Below are positions 35,681-45,600 of a stretch of 64,000 nucleotides of DNA, one piece after another (the stretch's first letter is position 1; every line of letters begins with the position of its first letter). Position numbers and translations under genes: made by a program. This DNA is from Effrenium voratum. Taxonomy: Eukaryota; Sar; Dinophyceae; Suessiales; Symbiodiniaceae. The notes beneath the pieces were generated by a model that saw only the letters and a program-made list of their open reading frames with translations, had not been told where the DNA came from and made no database searches. The stretch covers positions 219,286 to 283,285 of the forward strand of contig CAUJNA010001646.1 in NCBI GenBank assembly GCA_963377175.1. Reading direction: 5' to 3'.

Positions 35681-37782
35681 GTAAAACGAGCTCCTGGAAA
35701 TTATGTGTTTGCCTAGATGCGTTAGCGAGAATCACCTGCTATGGATCTTTGTAGACCGTGTGGTTGACATCGTAAGTGGTGGGGTGATGAGTTTTAATGA
35801 GATATCCATGAGAATCATGATGCCCACTGCGCGACAGAGGAGATTCAAAAGGAACAGTATGCATTGCTAAGCGTTCAGGGAGCTGGGATTCAAGCTTCTG
35901 GCACGCTGGCAATTGGAGAGCTGAGTCCGGCCTCAACAAGTTTCCACCTGCATCAAGAACCCAGTTCGAGGTAAAGTCTGGCTGATCGCCTCGTAGCGGG
36001 CGCCAAGCTGTCGAATTGGCTCGTCTCAATTGGTCCTCAAGGTGCCCCACGGGGAAGAGTCTGGAAATCCACGAAACGCACCAGTCGGGTACCAACCGGT
36101 TTTGCCCAGTCACCCCCGGACAAACCAATCAGAACCTGGAACCCACGACCCAGCCATCGCGTGAATTTGGGAGCCAAGTGCGGTGACGAAGGCTCGGCAG
36201 TTTTTTGTTTTAACACGAATGAAAGGGCGAAAGGGGGTGACCTAGGTGACCTATGACGATACCTTTCTTTAAGTTCACTTGATTGAATGACAGGGAATCT
36301 CGCTCACATTTCTTCTTGCAGGTACCGGCGGTCACCCCAAAATGTTAGAAGGGAAGCAAGCACCAGGGAGTCTGAGAGCCACCTCCCAACCCCGCCCCCC
36401 CAAAAAAAAACAAAAATATGCAAGAAAAACTGCAACACCCGACTTGGTGCCAAGAAACCCGATTCCCCCCCCACCCACCCCCAAATTTTCTGGAAGGAAG
36501 CCAAAAGGTGCCATGAATCCACATTTGACACATTCCTCTTCTGGAACCTTTAATGACAATATTCTTTGTCAAGGTGCGCTGAGAATTTGGATTATTTTCT
36601 TTTTGATGGGCTCTCAACTCACTGTCTCAACTACTGGTTAAAGTTAGAGATTTTGGGGGCCACACGTTGCAGTCGATGTGGGCTTACTTGAGGACCATCA
36701 CACCCGGATCCGCTTAGGCCGTGGCTCCCAGATCCGCTTCCGGAGCGGGAGCTAAGCGGCACTGCGAATGAGACCTCAAAGCTGATCTTGGGGCAACCTG
36801 GCGTTCGTTTGGAGGGATTTTGGTTGTTCCGTCGGTGAGTGGGGGAAGGTGTTAAGCCTTGACCGGGGTTTATTTTAGGTGTTGGCGGTCAAAGACTGTA
36901 TTCAGCAGTGTTTTTGGTTGGTTTATTGGCTGATTTGATTGGTTTCAAAGACTTTGGTTGATTGGTCTTGTTTGCTTCTCGTGTCTAGACTGTGCGGCCT
37001 TGGCTCACAAGGGCTGGTCTTTCTTCGTCGCGCGTTCACGTCGGCAAGAAGAGCGAACGGACAAATGCCCGACCCACAGGCTGAGGGGGAAGGCTGCCCC
37101 ATGGCCCCCCCTCGGCCCAGCAGAAAAACTGTTTACAGCTGCGCTGACTGCCAAGAGCCGAGTCTTCCGGTCTTTCCGAACCGGAAATCAGCACGGAAGT
37201 TAGAAAAGGCTCGGCGATGGGAAGGGATGGTGCTCGCGCGACGTGTAGAGACTTCCAATTGTGTCATTGGGTTCACGTTCAGAGTGCTTGTCTTTTCGAC
37301 ATGACATTTACCAAGTTCAGACAAAGGGCCCTGGCCCAAATTGCAAGGATCGAGATGCCACATGTTGCCCTCACATCTGAAAGTGGGATCCCTATAATGT
37401 TATGTTTGGTTGGAAGGGGAAGTTTGAGTTGGACGAACGGTTCACCTTCCTGTCCATGACGGCAGCACCAGAAGCTATGCCGATGCATATATTTCTGGGC
37501 AAATCACGGCGACCTCGCGAGGGGATTTGGTTTGAGACCGATTTCACCCATGATGTATTTAAGAAGCCAGCATGCCACAACATGCGCGTGTTGGACGACT
37601 CCCTGCCGATGGATGATGCCCAGTCGCATATGTAATCTGCCCCAAATGGAACAGGGCTGGTTCTTTGCTGGTAGGAGATTGATTCGGCTGAAAAACGACA
37701 ATGCTTCATGCTGCCGGCCGGAGTACTTGGACATTGACATGGTTGTGAGTGTGTGTCTGTTCGATTGTGTTTGTGTTTGTAT

Positions 37783-37858
<76 letters not shown>

Positions 37859-37971
37859 CTGCCTGCGTGCGTGCGTGCGTGCGTGCGTGCCTGCGTGCCT
37901 GCGTGCCTGCGTGCCTGCGTGCCTGCGTGCCTGCGTGCCTGCGTGCCTGCGTGCCTGCGTGCGTGCGTGCC

Positions 37972-38023
<52 letters not shown>

Positions 38024-41000
38024 TCAAAGCCAGGGACCGCCTTGATTTCTGAGCAGATGCTCTCAAATTGGGGGCGTGGACTGATCAATCTCCCAATGCC
38101 AACATGGGTTCGTGTTGTATTTTACGAGACTCTTCGCATGGGGAGCCCTTTGACCCAAGAAGCAAGGGCTGAGCTCCGGACGACTCGTCTTTGAGACGAG
38201 TGCACTTTTGGAGAAGCGGGAAGGCGTCACGCTAATCTTCCTCAACATGAGTATCACCGAAAGGCTATTGCCGATACCGCTGCTGGTTTCATGTTCTCCG
38301 TTTTTGGGACTGACTTTGGACATAGGGCTTGAGATGAGCCACAATCAAAACCTGGGTAGATGAAGGTTAATCAGTAAGGGATAGTCCCAACCATAAACAG
38401 GGTGGTGCCGGTTCTGGGTAGACCACTTTAATGCCGGGTTTTGATTGTGACTCAGATGACTTGAGCACTCCAGTGAAGGCAAAGCACGCACTCGCAAGGC
38501 TGCGCTTTGCTCGTCCATCCGAAGCCGACGCGGAAAGAGTCCTTGCAAAGCTGCCTGAGTCGACCTTTGGTCAATGATGGACAAGGAGCATATTTACATC
38601 TTGGGTTTAGGTTTGAACCACCAAGTTGCGGAGTGCGGTATGCTAGTTGAAGCGAGGTCAGGGTAGGGACAGTGTCAAAGCAGTCAGGGATGGCAATCGG
38701 CATCAGTAGGTGTATTTCCTCCCCCAATACCAGGATTTTGCTTCATCTGAAAAGTTCAGCGCCATTGTTGCATGCTGTTCTTAGGTCAGAGTATTGTGTA
38801 TGTGTGTGGGAGTGTGTTTGTGTCTTCCTTGGTTCCCCTTTGCATTCATTTTACAGGTGCTTTTCAGTTTACACGTGTGTTGCATTGTGCTGAATCGTGC
38901 CTTTGTTGGCTGGGTTTGAAAGCAGACGCTTGTCAAGCAGCAGGGTGTGTTCGATGACATGCAGGCTTGCTTGGTTGCAAGCTGTGAAAGTCATTCTGCT
39001 TTTGGGGCCTGATCTGGGGTTGGGCTTCGGTGTACGGGCCCAACCCCCCAGGCAGTCGGGCGTCGATTGGTGGTCCGGGCATCGTTTTTGCAATTTATCG
39101 AATATTATACTATAATTTATTGTAAACGCTTCGCGTTGCTCGCCTCGGCCAGTCCGCTTTTGGCTGGCTTTGAGGTATACGCCGTGCTTTAGTTTACCTT
39201 AAAGTCGTGTGTTTGTTACACTAAGTGAGTCGGTGCCAAAATGCGTGAGTTGGTTTCCAAGCTAGTGGGTGGGTGCATGTCTGTGTGTTTCCACATGGGA
39301 GCCAGAACAAGAGCGAAATTGACTGGTTGGTGTTGACCGGAGTTGGACATGTTTTTGGAGGTGGCTCGACAGGTTTCTAGAGGGGAGTTTGATTGGGAGA
39401 TAATTTTAAGGGGGGATCCGATTGGTTTCTGGAGAGGAATTTGACCGGTGTCCAGAGATGTGACCGGAGTTGGGACCGATTGGGACCGGCTTTGAGAGGG
39501 GGAATTTGACCGGGATTTGGATTTGTCTAGATGGGAAGTTGACCGGTCTCTAGGGTGATGTGACTGGTTTCTCACACTCTAGAGAGGAATTTGAGGATTT
39601 GGCCGGTTTCTACCAGGATTGGGGATCAGCCCCGGGGCTTCGAGGCTTGCTTCAGGTGGACTGGAGGGGGGGAAGAGTCTGACCGCGGCCGTACTACAGT
39701 TCTACATGTTTGTTCTTTCTGCACATTTCGTCAGCATCACTATCTGGAGTGGCCAGAGTTGCCAAACACCATCGCCGCAGCTTCAACACCGGGCTCACAG
39801 TGCCAATCGGTGAACATACGGTCCTGTCTTCGCGCTGGTTCTTCGACTTGCGCGGTTTTTGGACAGATCAGGGCGAGGCTGGGTGGGGAGTCCGGGCAGA
39901 GGTTTCTAAAGGAGTGAATCCCTTCCCCAATTGTCAAATCCGCCCCTGTATTTAACAAATTTTGTTTTTGGCAAAAATTCAAACAAAGACCTCCCCTTTT
40001 TTCAAAATCCCAACCATACTGCTAAAAATCCACGCCCCTTTTACTTTAAATTACCCCAACACTAAAGCGATGCTACACTTCAGACCGCCCTTAAAGGTGT
40101 TTTAGCTGGCCCTCCGAGGCCAGCTGGACATTTTGCTCGAGCAGCCCTGGGGAATTTGTCATGAATTTGGTGTCTCGCAGAGTATGTCTTGTGTTCGTTT
40201 TAAAAAAAGGGGGCAACCGGGGTTGAAACTGATTCATTTAAAACCGTGATTCAGGACCCAAGAGTTTCCATGTCGGGATGCTAGCTGGAGTCCATTGAGC
40301 CCGATAGGTGAGGCGAAACATGGATGGCCCTGGTTTTAGTTTGGTTCTAATCATTTACCAGTAGAACCCGTGGATTTTTCCAATGGTTCCCATCGTATGG
40401 CCGCGAACTCTACATTGAGAGTCTTGGCGCAAAGGACTGCAAAAGGAGCCTTTCGAGAAGGTTTCCAAGAGGTCACCGTGGCTGGCCCTTGAGTTGAGTT
40501 CTGCCCCCCACAGAAACGGGTTTTTGTTTTGTTTCGAGCAGCCGGAAGGTCCGAAGGTTGGTCGAGTCGCAGGTGCCATGGCGCCTTCGAACAGCATCAC
40601 GTGGCCAGAGAGCGGCCCCTGACCCCGTCTCGCCCAAAAAAAGAACCAGCCCCGCAAAGAACGGATTTTTGGGCGCCGCAGTGACGGCGCCACAAAAACA
40701 CCTATGCGGCCATCATGAATGAAGAGCAAGAACCACGTTTTTTGGTTGGTCCCATGCCCCCAACTGCACAGATCTGAACATGGTGGTTCGGAACCGCGTG
40801 TGTGCCCATAGCTTGGATTGACGTGACCTGTCGAGTCTGCGGAAGTTGGGGTTCGAAAAGACCAACTTTTCTGTCGATCTTGCAGAGAAAGCGCAGTTGA
40901 CAAGTCGGGGTTGCCGATGTGTTAAAGCTTGTCTTGGCCTGCAGCCCAAGAGAATGGTCTGCAGAAAATCCTCCGTCGGAACCGAACAAGCAACTTCAAG

Positions 41001-41312
41001 ACCAGACAGACAAAGAGAAAGCAATTGTCAAAGCCAAGATTTGTCGTGAACACTTGTCAACACTTGTTCTTCCATGTTCGCCTGATTCTGGCCATCGCCT
41101 CGCACAGTCCTGAATTCCTAGATGGTATGTTTGGAAGATCTATTTAGTGGTAAGCGACAATCCAAAAAGCCTCCACTTTTTCCTCCTTTTTTTTTGGGGG
41201 GGGGATTCATTCGGTGTTTTGTTTTCCTAGGTATGTGGGGGGGGGGGGGGGCCGCCTTTGTCGGGGAAGACCTAACTCGGGCCCAGTCTTGGAGTGTTTC
41301 GGGGTGTCGCAG
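35681..41312. other. Mostly non-coding stretch left of the threonine synthase exon
   Basis: No gene recognised. It contains the tetranucleotide array listed next. An exon-like block after CGCCGCAG at 39779 reads SFNTGLTVPIGEHTVLSSRW; its status is uncertain. Degenerate minisatellite-like GTTTCTAGAGRGGA units occur near 39370-39600. Confidence 0.4.
37787..38023. repeat. TGCG/TGCC tetranucleotide microsatellite
   Basis: Pure TGCG units at both ends with TGCC units interspersed in the middle. Frames across it give Arg-Ala-Cys or Thr-His-Ala repeats and are artefacts. Confidence 0.95.
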
Positions 41313-41373
41313 GTACCGCAGCACGCGGGGCGGTGCCAAGGGCCTGAGCTTCGAGCAGGCGGTTTTCGAAGGA
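41313..41373 (+). CDS. Threonine synthase N-terminal exon
   Basis: After a TCGCAG acceptor it reads YRSTRGGAKGLSFEQAVFEG. This is the hallmark start of threonine synthase (Y-x-S-T-R-G-x-x-x-x-L-S-F-x-x-A-V-x-x-G), the PLP enzyme converting O-phosphohomoserine to threonine. The next residues, LAxDGG, should come from a downstream exon, but none is found before the giant retroelement at about 42.16 kb. If the gene is intact, that element sits in its intron. The first exon is also not seen. Confidence 0.6.
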
Positions 41374-41544
41374 CGGGGATGGGAGATGCGCCGGTGATGT
41401 GTGCCACTGGTTGGATGCTGATAGTGGGCTTAGTTTGGCATTTTAGGGGGGGAAGTTCCCTATCCTATTTCTCCCTTTTTGTGAGAAACCCATTGGGTGG
41501 TCCCTTCTTGGGCACAACTTCCATTTGCTGAACTGAATATGTTT

Positions 41545-41584
41545 TATTTCCCCTGTTGGTTTTAAAGGGAATCTATCGCTACTG
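41545..41584. repeat. Dispersed hairpin repeat, copy 2
   Basis: Matches 8764-8804 over about 40 bp (GTTGGTTTTAAAGGGAATC core), with small differences. Confidence 0.6.
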
Positions 41585-42156
41585 GGCATACTCCTTTTCC
41601 GGGAAATGGAAGACGACCGTTCAGAAGCCCAACGGAATGATTCGATTCCCCAACTAAATACCAAGACACATTCTGGTTTCAACCATGGTTTGAAATCTGT
41701 GCAAAATGGATTTGTCCCACAATGTGGTCGTTATGATTGGTTGCTTTACTTGGGGTTAACTAACGGGACGCTCATCCACCTATATAGGGAGGTTCTGCTG
41801 CAATGCACTGATATCTATGTGCCAATGACCTTTTCTGTCACCAATAAACACAATATATCTTACCACCGTTTGGCCCATTTTCAGCCAAAGATACTAGCAA
41901 ATTACCCTTTGAACCCTTGCGCGCTATCAGTGGATGCACATTTGGATCAACTAGCGCGGTTCAAAATGAATTTGGTGGCTGGCAACGTGCTTGGGGACAA
42001 ACCTTCACTGTTGTTGGCATGTTTTGAGGTTTTAGTTCTTTGGTTCTGTTCATAGTGGGGGGCTGCAAACAGCACAATTGCTTATCATTCTAGGGGTTGC
42101 GAAGGACGGTGCGGCCTTGATTTCCAGGTCTTTAGGCCGCAAGGGTCAATGAAAAC
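41585..42156. other. Stretch between the threonine synthase exon and the giant element
   Basis: An open frame at 41606-42055 has no intron-like or family features. I see no supported gene. It is the left flank of the retroelement insertion. Confidence 0.4.
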
Positions 42157-42557
42157 TGTGTTTTGTTCACGTGTTGTTTCTTCATATGGCAAAACGGCCG
42201 AATGGCCGTTTGGCTCAAGTTTTGCCCTCCCGTCAGGGGGGTCACGGATTCTCGTTGCGCCAGCCATAGTGCGGCTGACTGCTTCGCCGTCGGGAAAAGG
42301 CTCCTGGCGTCGCCGTGGTTAGGCACTGGGAGGTGGGCGGAGCATCTCTGCGTGATCGTCCTGGGCTTGGACACAAACTTCCCTTCTTCAACTTATTTCC
42401 CAACCTCCCCAAACTTGATCTTCATTAACTGTCACTCCCACAATCTGGTCACCGGCACCTTCTACATTGTGCTTTGGGACTGGGTTCTTTTGGTACTTCG
42501 TGAACCACGTGTACCTCTTTGATTCCCTGGGCTACTTCGTGTTCGCCCAAAACCGCA
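42157..42557 (+). repeat. Probable 5' LTR of the giant element
   Basis: Begins TGTG and ends CGCCCAAAACCGCA, with the primer-like site immediately after. It parallels the proven LTR of the small element in its end sequence, length (about 400 versus 360 bp) and the position of the spliced-leader-like segment. The second copy is outside the window, so this rests on analogy. Confidence 0.55.
42198..42219 (+). promoter_or_regulatory. Spliced-leader-like segment in the giant element's LTR
   Basis: CCG...TTTGGCTCAAG, 22 nt. The last 11 nt are exact to the dinoflagellate SL; the middle diverges. It sits about 60 nt from the LTR start, as in the small element. Confidence 0.5.
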
Positions 42558-42568
42558 GGTTATCAGCC
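42558..42568 (+). promoter_or_regulatory. Primer-binding-like site
   Basis: GGTTATCAGCC directly after the LTR end, identical to the small element. It has no TGG, so the primer would be an internal tRNA fragment rather than a tRNA 3' end. Confidence 0.6.
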
Positions 42569-42649
42569 GTACCAGCTAGAAGCTGGGGCTGGTGATCCGG
42601 TTGCGGGACGTGACCCGCTACCTGCTCCCATCGCCTACTTGTACGAGCA

Positions 42650-45600
42650 ATGGCGTCCCCCGGAGCTTCACATCGTGGGCCGGGCTTCGTGGATGACGAG
42701 GCCAACGCCCTTCGCGGCAACGCCGCGCCTGCTGCCCCCGGCTTAGACAGCCGGCTGTGGCCCATTCCCCCGATGGTGGGCGCAGAGCCCAATCCCGGGG
42801 TGATCACGGACGATTGGATCCTTTCTCAGGTCGTGTTTGATGAGGATGCGGAGGCCCCTATCCCGGCGGCAGTGCTTCAGATCGAGGACGGACCCCCTCT
42901 AGAAGAGGCTGAGGTTCCTCCAAATCAGGTGCCCTCGTCGATTTCGCCTACTGTTCCATTCGTGGCGCTCCAGATCGAGGACCGGTCTGTCCATCATGCT
43001 GCTCATCCGGAGCCGGCTCAATCATGGTCCCTTACATGGGATCAGTTTGACCAGCTCCTCGGCAGTGGATCGCAGGCTACACCGCCTGATTTCGGTCGGC
43101 TTGACTTTAACTCGGGTGCCTCCGTTTCGGTTGGAAATCTGGATTTTCAATCCCTTTTTGATGCTGATTGGAGGTCTCAGCCTTCCCGAATGGACGGACC
43201 TTTTGATGCCCTGCCTACGCATGAGCCTACACAGGGTTTTCCTCATGATGGAGAAGATGACCCCATTGAAGATTTCTCCCCCTCTCATGTTGCAGGTTCG
43301 GCCCAACCCGAGGTGAGCAAACGGGCGATTGAGGATTGGCCGCAGATAGCTGGCCTTCCTCCCGTCTCAGGTTCATCCGATATTGACATCATTCATGATC
43401 ACCCCAGTCCGGCGGATATGGACTTCATCCCTGATGCAGTATCATCTCACCTGTCAGGTACCCGCGACCGGACTGCGGACCGCTACAACGCTGGTCCAAA
43501 TCCATCGCTTTCCTCAGGTACCCGAGGTCGAGATGCGAGCCGCTACAGCGCGGGCTCAAATCCGCCAAATCGGACATCAGGTACTGGTCGATCGGATGCG
43601 GGACGCGAAACAGCAGGCCCAAATCCCTCCTCCTCTTCGTCAAGGAGCCATGCCGGCCTCTTCGCGGCGTTCAATCGGCGCCAGACTCGAAAAGAGTCCG
43701 CCCCCGACGTCATCGACCTCGAGGAGCAGTCCAGCCACCGTACCAGTGATGGATCCGAGCAGGATACACCTGGTATTGGCTCTACTCCCTTTGACCTCCT
43801 CGACATCCCCTTCCATCAGCCTCCCAGGAGAGGAAATGAAGATGATGAAACCATCCCTGGGATCCTTGATGTAATCGATGAGGCCGAGGTCACACCAGAG
43901 AGACGAACGACATCGCTCCCGCCGAGCCGCGTTGCCAAAGTTCTTTCCCCTAAGCCACTCAATGGTGACGTTGCTCAACGGCTTGATCTCACTCAACCTG
44001 ATCCAGATCAAGCTCAACTTCGCGGATCATCATCATTTGATAATGTGTCGGGACAAACCGGCACTGACTCACGAGCTACAAAGAGGAGCTCTGAGTCACC
44101 CGAGAGACGTGAAGCTGCTCTGCGATTGCGATCTAATCCCCCCGCTCATCACGACCCTATTGACGTTCCTATCCACTCTGCGGGGTCTGGGCTCAGCTCC
44201 AATGCCCCGATGTCTGAGAAGGAGACTGATGACGGGATTAACTCTACGCCCAGGAACCGAAGACCTGGACTTAGCACTATTGCCCCTGGATATGGAGGGC
44301 TTCCTTCAAATCAGCCGGTCAACGACTCCCTCGTCCCCGCATTCTTCCAAATCGGAACTCCGGGCTGCACTCCCGACAGGGAAGAGAATAGGCGCGGAGA
44401 TCATGACGCTGATAGTCGTCCTGCTCCGTCTGCTTCCACGAGTGGCGGTCATCCTGTTGCATCTGAGCTTCAACGACTGCTTCTCGCGATCCACAACGAG
44501 GTCAAGGGATGCAAGGCCGAAATCCAGGGATGCAGAACAGAGATTCGGTCATGTAGGGATGATATCAACGCTTGCGTCGGTGAGATCAAGAAGATCAATA
44601 ACCGTGTTGATGCCTTCGAGAAGAAGGTTGAATCATCTTTCTCTGCCGTTGCCGGAACTCTCTCAAAACACGAGGCCAAATTCCGTGATTTCCACGAGTG
44701 GGTCGCCCGAAGCGAGAAGGAGATGAATGAGCGTTTCAAGATGTATGATGAGAGGTATGACTCGATCGTCATATCCGCTGCTGAACTTCGCGAGCAAGCC
44801 GAATCACTTGAGAACGTCAAGGTCCAGCTCCTTAGATTCTCTGAGATCGGGGCCCTTGAGGCCGAGATTCGGAAAATCAAGGACGAAGTCGAGGCAAACT
44901 CTCGCAGTGTCATCGAAATCGAAGGAAACATCTCAAGGGAAAGAACCATCCGTGGGAACGTCGAGACGTATATACAGCATCTCGTTCCTGCGACCGACCT
45001 GAAGCAGTTCAGTGATAGGGTCTCCGGAGCCCTCAATGAGAACTCAAAGAAGCAGGAAGAGTTCAAGCTTCAATTGTCCCGTGTTGCTAAATGTGTCAAG
45101 GATCTTCATGACAAGGGTTTAGGCCCCAATCTGAGGGACATGCAAGAGCAGTTTATGAAGCTTGTGCTGAGGGTCAATGAGATCAACATGCAGATCGCCG
45201 AGTTGAGGGAACAACCTCCCGCTGCCTGCGGATCTTCTAGTGCTGGCGCTGCTTCGACCGCCGGAACGGGGTCATGGGAGAAATCTGGAGACACTGATCC
45301 CTTAACTCAGGGAAGGACTCCTAAAGGTTCTCCTCCTCGTGCTGTTCGCACCGTCAGCTCGGCGAGGCCTCCTCCACCTCCACCTCCTTCAGGGCCACCC
45401 CCACCATCACCATCAGCCCCCAATTTCGGCAGGGATCCCTCTAGAACGAGGGCCATTTCTCGGGCTGCCGGCGCTGCCCCTGACAACCGGGCCAGGTGTG
45501 CTCATGAGGAGCCCGGCCATCCACAACATCGGGAGCCTCGCTATCCGTGCCGGAGTTGCGGCAAGTCAGTCTGTGAAGACTGCTTTGACCATGATTGTAA

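Noticed and set aside
37392..38194. Arg-Ala-Cys and Thr-His-Ala-Arg repeat proteins
   Set aside because: Pure translation of a tetranucleotide microsatellite.
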